A stretch of DNA of 64,000 nt from Candidatus Gastranaerophilales bacterium (GCA_944324395.1 CALUWC010000010.1:1-64000); one strand, 5' to 3'. Shown: positions 44,128 to 53,107, counted from the stretch's first letter. The notes: generated from the sequence alone by a model not told the origin. Program-made: numbers and translations.

Positions 44128-44855
44128 AATTTCTCAGAGCAATTCTTGTACTGGCTGAAATATGTTTCTTTGGCATTGGAGCGTTAATAATAGGCTGCAT
44201 TATATTTCCGTTATTATCTTTATTCATAAAAGAAGAAAACCGACGAAAATTATTTTCAAATATAATACATTCATCATGGAATTTCTTTGTAGGATTGATG
44301 AAAAATACAAGAATAATCAATATCAACATTGATGGAGATTTGTCTAAAGTAAAAGGTAAAATTATTGCAGCTTCCCACCCCAGTTTAATTGATATTGTTA
44401 TTCTTATAGGAAACATGCCCAATTCTTTGTGCCTTGCCAAAAAAGAGCTTTTAAAAAATCCTGTTATGCACAATATTGTAAAATCCCTTTATATAATCAA
44501 TAATATAGAACCTGAAATTTTCCAAAAAAATGCAATGAAGGCACTGGCTGACGGATACAATATTGTAATTTTTCCGACAGGAACAAGAACTCTGCCGGGA
44601 GAACAAATTAAAATTCATAAAGGAGCCGCACAACTTTCATTGGTATCCGGAATTAATATTGTACCGGTGAATATAAAAACAGATTATCCGTTTTTAATAA
44701 AACATCACTCCCCGCTTGATGCAGGAAATAAGCCGGTGAATTACAATATAAAAATCATGCCTGAAATAAATCCTGAAAATTATATAAATGACACAGACAG
44801 TGAAATAAAAGCTCGCAACCGAATATCAGAAAAAATTAAAGAATATATAAATTGA
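44124..44855 (+). CDS. 1-acylglycerol-3-phosphate acyltransferase-like (ApeD-like)
   Basis: A 243-aa PlsC family acyltransferase with an N-terminal membrane helix (ILVLAEICFFGIGALIIGC). Catalytic HPSLID provides the HxxxxD motif and FPTGTRTLPG the glycerol-phosphate loop. In APE clusters ApeD loads or transfers acyl groups to form the membrane-bound aryl polyene lipid. It overlaps the chain-length factor by 4 nt (ATGA), so it is in the same operon. Confidence 0.86.
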   Translation: MKFLRAILVLAEICFFGIGALIIGCIIFPLLSLFIKEENRRKLFSNIIHSSWNFFVGLMKNTRIININIDGDLSKVKGKIIAASHPSLIDIVILIGNMPNSLCLAKKELLKNPVMHNIVKSLYIINNIEPEIFQKNAMKALADGYNIVIFPTGTRTLPGEQIKIHKGAAQLSLVSGINIVPVNIKTDYPFLIKHHSPLDAGNKPVNYNIKIMPEINPENYINDTDSEIKARNRISEKIKEYIN

Positions 44856-44901
44856 CTTTAGAAAGGGATTAAGTTATAAATTTAGTATAGGAATTAGATA
44901 A

Positions 44902-45159
44902 ATGACACTGGAAAATGATATAAAAGAATTAATAATAAAATCGCTGGAATTAGAGGACATTAAATCTTCTGATATAAAAGATGAAGAACCGCTTTTTGGC
45001 GACGGTTTGGGGCTTGATTCGATTGATGCTCTTGAACTTGGTATGGCTTTAAAAAAACAGTATAATATTACCTTATCATCAGATAAAGATGAAAATTCAG
45101 AATATTTTTATTCTGTAAAAACAATTGCCGATTTTATCAGGAGTAATAGCAGTGACTAA
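44902..45159 (+). CDS. Acyl carrier protein 1 (ApeE-like)
   Basis: An 85-aa acyl carrier protein with the 4'-phosphopantetheine serine in GLGLDSIDALELGMAL. LFGDGLGLDS is the standard DSL-type motif. Acidic, four-helix fold. It carries the growing polyene. The Sfp-type transferase at 51317 would install the prosthetic group. A second ACP follows immediately, as in apeE-apeF. Confidence 0.92.
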   Translation: MTLENDIKELIIKSLELEDIKSSDIKDEEPLFGDGLGLDSIDALELGMALKKQYNITLSSDKDENSEYFYSVKTIADFIRSNSSD

Positions 45160-45412
45160 AACTTTTACATACGATGAAATTATGAATAAATTGACAGAAA
45201 TCCTTGTTGATGATTTTGAAATTGACAAATCTGTTATCCGGCCGGAAGCAAATCTTTTTGAAGATCTGGAACTTGATAGTATTGATGCAGTTGATTTAGC
45301 AGTAAAGCTTCAATATTTTACCGACAAAAAAATCCCGCCTGAAAATTTTAAAAAAATTAAAACAGTTGAAGATGTTGCAAAAACTATTGAAGAACTCGTA
45401 AAATGCGATTAA
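45152..45412 (+). CDS. Acyl carrier protein 2 (ApeF-like)
   Basis: An 86-aa ACP from a GTG start at 45152, which has AGGAG 8 nt upstream. The attachment serine lies in FEDLELDSIDAVDLAVKL. It overlaps the preceding ACP by 8 nt. The longer in-frame start at 45125 is unlikely because it lies inside the preceding ACP coding region upstream of the good RBS. Two different ACPs are a hallmark of the APE/flexirubin pathways. Confidence 0.9.
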   Translation: MTKTFTYDEIMNKLTEILVDDFEIDKSVIRPEANLFEDLELDSIDAVDLAVKLQYFTDKKIPPENFKKIKTVEDVAKTIEELVKCD

Positions 45413-45834
45413 AATATATATTTCCAATATTGATTACTTTTGCAGTTATTCTGGTATTTCATTATACAAAAATATATTTTATAAAATTTTATCCTGTAGC
45501 TGCAAATTTAACAACATTTCTGGTATTTTTTGCATCATCATTTTCAAAAGAAACAGTTATCCAAAAATTTGCCAAAAGTCTTGAAGGCGGCATATTAGAT
45601 GATTTTACTAAGAATTACACAAGAAAATTAACTTATATATGGTGTATTATAACCTTTATAAATTTTATAATTTCAATAATAACAGTCTTTTTACCGGAAA
45701 AATGGTGGGCATTATATAACGGATGTATTTCATATTTTGCAATTGGAATGGTGTTTGTGGTTGAATATATTATAAGAATAGTTTTGAGAAAGAAATATAG
45801 AAAAAATGATATTAGAGAAATTTCAAACCGATAA
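45403..45834 (+). CDS. COG4648-like membrane protein (ApeG-like)
   Basis: A 143-aa polytopic protein with about four membrane helices (ILITFAVILVFHYTK, LTTFLVFFASSFSK, IWCIITFINFIISIITVFL, YFAIGMVFVVEYIIRIV). AKSLEGGILDDFTKNYTRKLTY between helices is the conserved loop of the COG4648 family that accompanies APE clusters. Function unknown. It overlaps the ACP gene by 10 nt and the ligase gene by 29 nt. Confidence 0.83.
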   Translation: MRLKYIFPILITFAVILVFHYTKIYFIKFYPVAANLTTFLVFFASSFSKETVIQKFAKSLEGGILDDFTKNYTRKLTYIWCIITFINFIISIITVFLPEKWWALYNGCISYFAIGMVFVVEYIIRIVLRKKYRKNDIREISNR

Positions 45835-47350
45835 ATATGATAATGAGCTTGTATTTATAAACCCTGATATTACTCTGGGAGAACTTAAGCAATATATCTC
45901 ATATCAATGCAAAGAGTTTGAAAAATCAGAAATTAAAAATATTATTTTATTCGGCAGTGATTATTTCAATTTTGCAATAAACTTTTTTGCCGCAGCTTTT
46001 ACGAGTAAACAAATATATCTTATATCTGACAAAGAACGTCTAAAATTGTTAAATGTTGATTATTTGATACCGGATAATGCCAAAAAGCTCAATGAAAAAA
46101 TCAATATCAATAATATACAGCCAAAAGATATTTTAATAAACTTTTTTACTTCAGGTTCAACCGGAGAACCCCAGAATATTCAAAAAAATTTATATAATCT
46201 TGAAGTTGAAGCTCGAACTACAATTGAAGAATTTAACTTGAAATCTGATCGTATATTCGTCGCCACAACATCATGGGCTCATAGTTTCGGAATAGTTTTT
46301 GATTTTATTCTTCCATTTGGCTACGGCTGCAGAATAAATAAAAAAAGAATAGATTTTCCGGAACAGCTGGATTTTGAAGATAATTACATATTAATTTCAA
46401 CCCCGTCTTTTATGGAAAAACTAGCAAAATATGATTACACTTTCTACAAGTCGCCTGAAAAAATCTTCCTTGCAGGAGCAAAATTAAAACCGGAAATTAT
46501 CGACTATTTTAAACAATACACAGACCTGATTGACATTTACGGAAGCACTGAAACAGGTAACATTGCATACAAAAGAGGCTACACAAATTTTACACCGTTT
46601 AGAGATGTCGAAGTAACAACCGATAATAAAAGTCAGGCTATTATAAAATCCGAATATTTTCCGCAAGAACAAGCTCTATTATCTGATATAATTGAATTTG
46701 TTAACGATAAAGAATTTGTCTTTAAAAAACGTTCCGACAGAATTGTTAAAGTATTTGAAAAAAGAATATCTCTTGATGAAATAGAAACTAATTTAAAAAA
46801 ACATAATAAAGTAAAAGATTGTTATTGCTTTATGTACAATGATAAATTAGCCTGTATTGTATCAACTGATGATATTAGCCTTGAAAAAGCCGACTTGAAG
46901 CATTTCCTTACAAATTATGGTGAAGTTGTACCTAAAAAATGGAGGCTCGTAGACGAACTTCCTAAAACTGCAACAGGCAAAATTGACAGATCAAAATTAT
47001 TAAAACTTTTCGGAATGAATCAATCTCTGCCTTTCGTAATTTCCAAAACAATAGAACATAACGAAGCAAACATTACACTAATATTTAAAAGAAATTCCAA
47101 CTTCTTTAATGGGCATTTTGATATGATGTCAATATTACCAGGAGTTGTTCAGCTTTATTATGCAAAATTTTTTGCAGACAATATTTTTAATATTGAAATT
47201 CCGCCAAAAGAAGTCAAACGGGTAAAATTTTCTAATATAATAAGACCTGACACCCCTGTTACTCTAACCTTGAAGAATAATGAAAATTCAGTTGAATTTG
47301 CCTACATGACTGATGCTAAAACATATTCTTCAGGTATATTTGTAAAGTAA
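45806..47350 (+). CDS. Acyl-AMP ligase fused to hot-dog dehydratase (ApeH-ApeI-like)
   Basis: A 514-aa two-domain protein. Residues 1-400 are an ANL-superfamily adenylating enzyme: NFFTSGSTGEPQNIQK (P-loop), DIYGSTETGNIAYK, KKRSDRIVKVFEK and the catalytic Lys in ELPKTATGKIDRS. In APE systems it activates the aromatic starter, for example 4-hydroxybenzoate, and loads it on ACP. Residues from about 405 form a thioester dehydratase-like hot-dog domain, with NGHFDMMSILPGVVQLYYA corresponding to FabA/Z HFPxxPxxPGV. In E. coli these are separate genes, apeH and apeI. The AMP-ligase core is short compared with normal acyl-CoA synthetases. Confidence 0.86.
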   Translation: MILEKFQTDKYDNELVFINPDITLGELKQYISYQCKEFEKSEIKNIILFGSDYFNFAINFFAAAFTSKQIYLISDKERLKLLNVDYLIPDNAKKLNEKININNIQPKDILINFFTSGSTGEPQNIQKNLYNLEVEARTTIEEFNLKSDRIFVATTSWAHSFGIVFDFILPFGYGCRINKKRIDFPEQLDFEDNYILISTPSFMEKLAKYDYTFYKSPEKIFLAGAKLKPEIIDYFKQYTDLIDIYGSTETGNIAYKRGYTNFTPFRDVEVTTDNKSQAIIKSEYFPQEQALLSDIIEFVNDKEFVFKKRSDRIVKVFEKRISLDEIETNLKKHNKVKDCYCFMYNDKLACIVSTDDISLEKADLKHFLTNYGEVVPKKWRLVDELPKTATGKIDRSKLLKLFGMNQSLPFVISKTIEHNEANITLIFKRNSNFFNGHFDMMSILPGVVQLYYAKFFADNIFNIEIPPKEVKRVKFSNIIRPDTPVTLTLKNNENSVEFAYMTDAKTYSSGIFVK

Positions 47351-47370
47351 TTTAAAGTTTGAGGTAAAAA

Positions 47371-47784
47371 ATGAAATTTGAATCAGAAACATTTATAACA
47401 GTACAATTCTATGATCTGGATCCAATGAACGTTGTATGGCACGGGAATTATATAAAATATCTTGAAACAGCAAGATGTGATTTGCTTGCAAAACTGGGGT
47501 ATGATTATGAATCTATGAAACGGGATAATGTTATGTATCCTGTTGCTACAATGGAAATGAAATATATTAAACCCTGCGAATTTCAGCAAAAATTGAGAAT
47601 CGTTTCTTCTCTTGAAGAAATTGAACCCTGTATGATTATTAAATATACAATATTTGATGCACAAACAAATGAGAAAATATTCAAAGCTAAAACAATGCAA
47701 ATCTGCGTGAATTCAAAAACTAAAGAAAGTTTATATTCTGCCCCTGAAGGTTTGAAAGATAAACTTGCTTGTTGTAATCTTTAA
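47371..47784 (+). CDS. Acyl-CoA/ACP thioesterase, 4HBT hot-dog family (ApeK-like)
   Basis: A 137-aa 4-hydroxybenzoyl-CoA-type thioesterase. TVQFYDLDPMNVVWHGNYIK contains the catalytic Asp with the WHGNY pattern of the YbgC/4HBT group, followed by LETARCDLLAKLGYDYESM. It may release or edit the aryl polyene or recycle stalled ACP. RBS GAGGT. Same operon, 20 nt after the ligase. Confidence 0.88.
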   Translation: MKFESETFITVQFYDLDPMNVVWHGNYIKYLETARCDLLAKLGYDYESMKRDNVMYPVATMEMKYIKPCEFQQKLRIVSSLEEIEPCMIIKYTIFDAQTNEKIFKAKTMQICVNSKTKESLYSAPEGLKDKLACCNL

Positions 47785-47786
47785 TT

Positions 47787-48308
47787 ATGAAAAGATTTAT
47801 TGTTATAGTATTATCAATTTTTCTGGCTGGAAGCTGTGTATCTGCAAAAGATGCGATATATCAATATCCCGCAAATATTGCAAATGTCAAAATACCTCAA
47901 AACACAAATGTTACCTGTAAGTTTACACAAACAAAAACTATTCCTAATTCACAAGCCTGCATTAAATCTGGGGGAAATTTTAAATTCAATATAAATAACG
48001 GGGTAATATTTGATACCCAGTATCCGGTTAAATCAACAACTGCATACACCTCAGACCAGAGCAAACGAATAAGTGATATAATCATTGCAATTTCAAAAAA
48101 AGATTACTCTTATATAAATAAAAATTTTAATGTTTATCATTTGAAAAATCAAAAGAATTGGGAACTTGCACTTCAACCAAAAAAAGAGTCAAAAATTCAT
48201 AATGTTATGGATTCAATAGTTATTCATGGAAACAATTATATAGATACTATTGAAATTAATACACTAAAAAACGGAAGTACCAAAATAAATTTTACAGAAT
48301 GCAGATAG
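47787..48308 (+). CDS. LolA-like periplasmic protein (ApeL-like)
   Basis: A 173-aa secreted protein with a Sec signal peptide (FIVIVLSIFLAGSCVSAK). The mature part has the LolA beta-strand pattern: VTCKFTQTKTIPNSQACIKS, GGNFKFNINNGVIFDTQYP, SITIHGN-like IVIHGNNY. LolA proteins escort lipids or lipoproteins across the periplasm. In APE clusters this member is paired with the MMPL exporter for transport of the polyene lipid to the outer membrane, supporting a two-membrane cell envelope. Confidence 0.8.
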   Translation: MKRFIVIVLSIFLAGSCVSAKDAIYQYPANIANVKIPQNTNVTCKFTQTKTIPNSQACIKSGGNFKFNINNGVIFDTQYPVKSTTAYTSDQSKRISDIIIAISKKDYSYINKNFNVYHLKNQKNWELALQPKKESKIHNVMDSIVIHGNNYIDTIEINTLKNGSTKINFTECR

Positions 48309-48309
48309 T

Positions 48310-50415
48310 ATGAAAAATATTTTAAGAATTTTATACATTTTACTTTTTGTCATAGCAGGAATATGGGTTTTTCTCCACCCTGTTAAAACAGAAACAAATT
48401 TACTAAGAGCAGTATATTCAAACAGCTATTCCGATGAAATAGTAGTAACCCTTAGCGGAAGATACTCTTCAAAAATAAATGTGTTGATAGAATCATCTTC
48501 TGTTCAATCAGCTTCACAGGCTGCTGACAAATTCTTAAATTCAATTGATAAAAAATCTTTTATGATTAAAGATTTTGATTTCTCAAAAATTCTTTCAACC
48601 CTGCAAATATATAATCAAAATCTGTTATCCGCATCAACTGCAAAAGAATTGGAAAATAAACAATATGACGCAGTTACAACACAAGCATACAACAGGCTGC
48701 TTGACCCTTTCGGAATTATGCTTCTGCCATTGAATGAAGATCCGTTTGTCCTGTTCGGAGATTATTTGAAATCTTTAGGAAACGATAATTCGGACACTCT
48801 TGAATATAACGGAAAACATTATAAATTTTTATCTCTGGAAGTGAACAATAATATTGCATTATCGCCTGATATTGTAAACAAAAAAATTAAAGAACTGACA
48901 CGTTTGCAATCCGAAATGTCAAACAGTGACGTAAAAATTTATCTTACAGGGACACCTATCCATTCTTACTATGCAAGCTCAAAATCAATGATAGAAATTA
49001 ATATTATTTGTGCATTATCCTCACTATTTATACTTGCAATCTGCTATTTTTATTTCAGGAATTTAAAACTTCTAATACCCATAGCAATAAGTCTTGGCGG
49101 AGGAATTCTGGCAGGATATCTGCTATGTGCAATATTTTTCCCTTCAATACATGTTTTAACATTTGTTTTTTCAACAACATTAATCGGTATCTGTATTGAT
49201 TATTCTTTGCACTACTTTATAGAAAAAGATATTGAAAAAATATTTAAAAGCCTCACCGTTAGTATGCTGACAACAGTAAGTGCCTTTGCAATACTTCTTT
49301 TTTCAGGTGTAGAACTTTTGAAACAAATATCAGTATTTACAATGACCGGATTATTTACGGTTTATTCAATGGTAGTTTTATTTTACCCGCTGTTCAAATT
49401 TTCCGGTCAATCCGGCAAAATCAATTTTAATCTTACTCCAAAATTCAAAAAAATATTTTCAGTAGTCATTATTCTGGTATCAGTATGCGGAATTTTCTGT
49501 CTAAAATTTAATGATGATATAAGAAACTTATATGTTCCGTCTAAAAAACTTATGAAGGCAGAAAAACTGTTTGCTGAAGTTACCGGAGGAAACAAAAAGA
49601 CAACATTTGCCCTTATTAAGGGAGAAAACATGCAAGAAATCTTGCAAAAAGAAGAAAATATTACCAAAAATCTGATGCCTCAGGATTATCAGGCAATAAG
49701 TAAATATATACCATCAATTAAACGCCAGCAGGAAAATTTTAATCTGAGAAAAGTCTTATACCAAAAAGAATTGAATAAATATGCACAGTTTTTATCACCA
49801 AAAGAAAAACAGAAATTATTAAATTCAAAACAAACTAACAAATATTTAGAATATAAAGATTTACCTGAATTTTCCGAATTCATGCCGGATAAAAACACTT
49901 CACTTATAGTTCTTTATGATATAAAAAATCCGGAAATCATAACGAAAAACGGTGCCGAATATATAGACGTAACCCAAAGTATTACAACAAAAATAAGAAA
50001 CTGCAGAATCAACTGTGTGAAAATGCTTCTGCCAATTTTTATAATTCTTTTTGCTCTTTTATCCTGCATCTATAAACCTAAAACAGCATTAAAAATAACA
50101 TCCCCATCAATCATTGCCGCTGTATTTTCAATCGCACTGGTATCATTAACCGGACAAGAAATTAACCTGTTCCATATACTTGCAATATTTCTCATAGTAG
50201 GTTTCGGACTTGATTATTCCGTATTCAGGGCAAGCGGAATACAATCAGCTTCCGATGCAGTTTTACTATCCTGTTTAACAAGTATTTTTTCATTTTTACT
50301 ACTGGCATTTACAAGTTTCAAACTCATCAGTTCTCTCGGCTTTATATTATCTGCAGGGTTGACAGTATCATATCTTGCAAGTCTTCTGTTTGACTACAAA
50401 AAGGAGAACGGTTAA
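48310..50415 (+). CDS. MMPL/RND-type exporter (ApeM-like)
   Basis: A 701-aa MMPL family membrane protein with two halves. Each half has a long periplasmic loop and about five membrane helices. Signature regions are LLIPIAISLGGGILAGYLLC, STTLIGICIDYSLHYFIEKD (helix 4 Asp-Tyr motif) and FLIVGFGLDYSVFRASG in the second half. It uses proton motive force to export lipids. Its place right after a LolA-like gene suggests export of the aryl polyene. Length is short relative to RND pumps but normal for ApeM. Confidence 0.88.
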   Translation: MKNILRILYILLFVIAGIWVFLHPVKTETNLLRAVYSNSYSDEIVVTLSGRYSSKINVLIESSSVQSASQAADKFLNSIDKKSFMIKDFDFSKILSTLQIYNQNLLSASTAKELENKQYDAVTTQAYNRLLDPFGIMLLPLNEDPFVLFGDYLKSLGNDNSDTLEYNGKHYKFLSLEVNNNIALSPDIVNKKIKELTRLQSEMSNSDVKIYLTGTPIHSYYASSKSMIEINIICALSSLFILAICYFYFRNLKLLIPIAISLGGGILAGYLLCAIFFPSIHVLTFVFSTTLIGICIDYSLHYFIEKDIEKIFKSLTVSMLTTVSAFAILLFSGVELLKQISVFTMTGLFTVYSMVVLFYPLFKFSGQSGKINFNLTPKFKKIFSVVIILVSVCGIFCLKFNDDIRNLYVPSKKLMKAEKLFAEVTGGNKKTTFALIKGENMQEILQKEENITKNLMPQDYQAISKYIPSIKRQQENFNLRKVLYQKELNKYAQFLSPKEKQKLLNSKQTNKYLEYKDLPEFSEFMPDKNTSLIVLYDIKNPEIITKNGAEYIDVTQSITTKIRNCRINCVKMLLPIFIILFALLSCIYKPKTALKITSPSIIAAVFSIALVSLTGQEINLFHILAIFLIVGFGLDYSVFRASGIQSASDAVLLSCLTSIFSFLLLAFTSFKLISSLGFILSAGLTVSYLASLLFDYKKENG

Positions 50416-50416
50416 T

Positions 50417-51289
50417 ATGCAGTGGTATCAAATGAGAGAACAAGCAGCAGGTGCAACAAGACTTCTAATTATCTGGAATTTATATAAAGTTTTTGGCAAA
50501 AAATTTGTAAGATTACTCGTATTTTTTATAACCTTTTTTGCTTTTTTAGGTGCCTCAGAACCACGTAAATACTCTAAAAAATACCTTGAAATTGCCGGGT
50601 TGAACTCAGGAATATTAAACCAGTTTAGACATTTTCTGGCATTTTCTGACACTTTGCTTGATAAAATGGAGGTTTTTTCAGGAAAATATGAGCCGAAAAA
50701 TATGATTTTTGATAATGAAAAAGATAAAGATATGTTTATTGAGGATTTAAAAAGAGGAATATTTGTTATAGGTTCGCATCTTGGCAATATAGAAATGATG
50801 AGAGCATTTTTGCGGACAAATATTTGCAAACATTTGAATATTTTCCTGTCTGCAGATCAATGCAAAATATTCAACCATTTTATAAAACAAATAGAAATTC
50901 AAAGTCCTGTTGACATTTATCCTGTTGAGAATATCACTGTAAACACTTCAATCGAAATAAAAGAAAAAATTTCGAAAGGTGAAGTCGTTGTAATGGCAGG
51001 AGATAGGATCTCGCAAAACAGCATAAACACTAATGCTGTCTTTTTAGGTAAAAAAATCCGAATTCCTTCAGGCACATTTAAATTTGCATATCTTATGGAA
51101 AGTCCGATATATTTTATCTGCACACTTAAAGAAGGTGAAAAATACAGAATATATCTAAAAAAATTTAAATACAACGGAAATAAAAAAGAAACAATCCAGC
51201 AAATGCAAAAAGAATACCTGGAATTTTTAGAAAAACTTACACATAAATATCCTTTCCAGTTTTTCCATTTTTATGATTTTTTTGAGTAA
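50417..51289 (+). CDS. Lipid A/LpxL-type acyltransferase (ApeJ-like)
   Basis: A 290-aa LABLAT family acyltransferase. GSHLGNIEMMRAF gives the HxxxxE catalytic motif and VVVMAGDRISQNS the second block. The N-terminus has one hydrophobic segment (VRLLVFFITFFAFLGAS). I take ATG 50417 with AAGGAG upstream, just after the stop of the exporter gene. In E. coli ApeJ is a larger protein that also has a glycosyltransferase domain; only the acyltransferase part is present here. It may attach the polyene to a lipid carrier. Confidence 0.82.
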   Translation: MQWYQMREQAAGATRLLIIWNLYKVFGKKFVRLLVFFITFFAFLGASEPRKYSKKYLEIAGLNSGILNQFRHFLAFSDTLLDKMEVFSGKYEPKNMIFDNEKDKDMFIEDLKRGIFVIGSHLGNIEMMRAFLRTNICKHLNIFLSADQCKIFNHFIKQIEIQSPVDIYPVENITVNTSIEIKEKISKGEVVVMAGDRISQNSINTNAVFLGKKIRIPSGTFKFAYLMESPIYFICTLKEGEKYRIYLKKFKYNGNKKETIQQMQKEYLEFLEKLTHKYPFQFFHFYDFFE

Positions 51290-51310
51290 CATAAAGTTTT
51301 ATAGTAATAT
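51282..51310 (+). promoter_or_regulatory. Promoter of the phosphopantetheinyl transferase gene (leaderless)
   Basis: TTGAGT (51282-51287) and TAATAT (51305-51310) with a 17-nt spacer. The ATG at 51317 is 6 nt after the -10 and lacks a Shine-Dalgarno. It overlaps the end of the acyltransferase gene, so the transferase has its own promoter. Confidence 0.5.
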
Positions 51311-51316
51311 ACTTTT

Positions 51317-51835
51317 ATGGAAATATATTATATAAATTCCGAAAAATTTTTAAAAACACACGATATTGAATTTCTGCATCAATATGCTGATAATAAAAAA
51401 TTTAAATCACTAAAGAGATTTATACAGTACACTCTTGGCAGGTATATTGTAAAAACTGCCGGAGAAAAAATCTACAACCTTCCGGATACAACAATAGAAA
51501 TTCAAAATAAAAAACCAAAATTTAAATATGGAAATATAAAATTCAGTATAAGCCACAGCAGCAAAATAATAGCTACAGCTTTTGATAAATTTGAATGCGG
51601 ACTTGATATAGAAGAAATGAAACCAAGAAATCTTAATGAACTATCAAAATACTATGAACAAAAGTTTGAAACTCAAGAGGATTTTTACAAATTCTGGACA
51701 GAAAACGAAGCAACAATAAAACTTCAGCAAAAAGCAAAAACAAAATATAGTAAAATTATAGAAAATAAATACATGCTAACAGTTGTTTCTTCTGATGAAA
51801 AATTTTCCGAACCTACGGATATTATTGAATTATAA
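51317..51835 (+). CDS. Sfp-type 4'-phosphopantetheinyl transferase (ApeB-like)
   Basis: A 172-aa compact Sfp-family enzyme, activating ACPs by adding 4'-phosphopantetheine from CoA. KFSISHSSKIIATAF is the ISHS motif and CGLDIEEMKPRN carries the metal-binding Asp-x-Glu. FYKFWTENEATIKLQQK corresponds to the WxxKEA motif, with Asn-Glu in place of Lys-Glu. Its likely substrates are the two ACPs upstream. Its stop codon falls inside the left end of the MITE-like element, so the C-terminus may have been set by the insertion. Confidence 0.86.
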   Translation: MEIYYINSEKFLKTHDIEFLHQYADNKKFKSLKRFIQYTLGRYIVKTAGEKIYNLPDTTIEIQNKKPKFKYGNIKFSISHSSKIIATAFDKFECGLDIEEMKPRNLNELSKYYEQKFETQEDFYKFWTENEATIKLQQKAKTKYSKIIENKYMLTVVSSDEKFSEPTDIIEL

Positions 51836-51991
51836 AGGAACTTATGTAGCAAATTTCACTGATACTATAAAAGCCCGTCACTCTGAGGACTAAAGTCCGA
51901 AGAATCTTTTTATTGAGATACTTCGTTAACACTCAGTATGACACCGTTTTTAAAAATTTCTGGTAGGATTTGCTACATAAGTTCCTTTATA
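51831..51991. mobile_element. MITE-like element, 161 bp, with perfect 24-bp terminal inverted repeats
   Basis: The left end TATAAAGGAACTTATGTAGC (24 nt, 51831-51854) is the exact reverse complement of 51968-51991. The outermost bases are TA, matching the TA target duplications of IS630/Tc1-mariner-like transposons. The interior has the hairpin-forming GTCACTCTGAG...CGAAGAATCT / GAGATACTTCG...CTCAGTATGAC repeat, related to the repeat cluster at 27643. No transposase is encoded, so movement would depend on an element elsewhere in the genome. Confidence 0.85.
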
Positions 51992-52054
51992 AATATATTC
52001 ACAATTTATTGATTATATGGTAAAATCAATGAATAAAAAGGAAAAGAGGATATT

Positions 52055-53107
52055 ATGTACTATCAAGGACTAATCAATAAATACAGAGAATATTTACCCG
52101 TAACGGATTCAACACCTGTCGTTACCTTAAATGAAGGTAATACTCCTTTAATTAAAGCTGAAAACTTAGCAAAAAAAATCGGGGTTGATGCTGAAATATA
52201 TTTGAAATTTGAAGGCTGTAACCCGACAGGCAGCTTTAAAGACCGTGGAATGACAATGGCTGTCACAAAAGCGAAAGAATCCGGTTCGGGTGCTATAATT
52301 TGTGCTTCAACAGGTAATACTTCTGCTTCAGCTGCAGCCTACGGAGCTAAAGCAGGCTTGAAAACTTATGTTTTAATTCCTGACGGTTATATTGCACTAG
52401 GCAAACTATCTCAAGCTATGATGTACGGAGCTGAAATTATTGCTATTCAGGGAAATTTTGACAGAGCCCTTGAAGTGGTAAGAGAAATCGCTGAAAAATA
52501 CCCGATAACATTGGTTAATTCCGTAAACCCTTACAGAATTGAAGGTCAAAAAACAGGAGCTTTTGAAATCTGTGAAGCATTAGGTCAGGCTCCTGATTAC
52601 CATTTTATACCTGTTGGCAATGCCGGTAATATTACCGCATACTGGAAAGGCTATAAGGAATGGAACAAATTAGGAAAAATTCCTGCACTTCCGAAAATGA
52701 TGGGCTTTGAAGCAGAAGGAGCTGCCGCAATCGTTAAAGGCGAAAGAATTATGAATCCTGAAACAATCGCAACAGCTATCCGTATAGGAAATCCTGCAAG
52801 CTGGAAATATGCTGAAGCAGCCAGAGATGAAAGCAACGGCATGATTAATTTTGTTACGGATGAAGAAATTGTAAAAGCCTATAAACTCATAGCCTCTTCA
52901 GAAGGTATTCTGGCAGAACCTGCATCAGCAGCTTCTGTAGCAGGACTTATAAAAGTAAAAAATCTAATCAAAGAAGGTTCCAAAATAGTTTGTATCCTAA
53001 CAGGAAACGGCTTAAAAGACCCTGATAATGCCATAAAATATTCAAATGACGAAGTTAAAAAAACTTCTTCAAATTTGACAGATATTCTCAAAGCCATGAA
53101 TATATAA
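52055..53107 (+). CDS. thrC: Threonine synthase
   Basis: A 350-aa PLP enzyme of the short bacterial class that forms threonine from O-phosphohomoserine. The PLP lysine is in [18 protein letters not shown], and the phosphate loop follows in [35 protein letters not shown] and [11 protein letters not shown] are further conserved blocks. AAAAGGAAAAGAGGA provides the RBS. It stands alone, without thrA or thrB beside it. Confidence 0.95.
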   Translation: MYYQGLINKYREYLPVTDSTPVVTLNEGNTPLIKAENLAKKIGVDAEIYLKFEGCNPTGSFKDRGMTMAVTKAKESGSGAIICASTGNTSASAAAYGAKAGLKTYVLIPDGYIALGKLSQAMMYGAEIIAIQGNFDRALEVVREIAEKYPITLVNSVNPYRIEGQKTGAFEICEALGQAPDYHFIPVGNAGNITAYWKGYKEWNKLGKIPALPKMMGFEAEGAAAIVKGERIMNPETIATAIRIGNPASWKYAEAARDESNGMINFVTDEEIVKAYKLIASSEGILAEPASAASVAGLIKVKNLIKEGSKIVCILTGNGLKDPDNAIKYSNDEVKKTSSNLTDILKAMNI

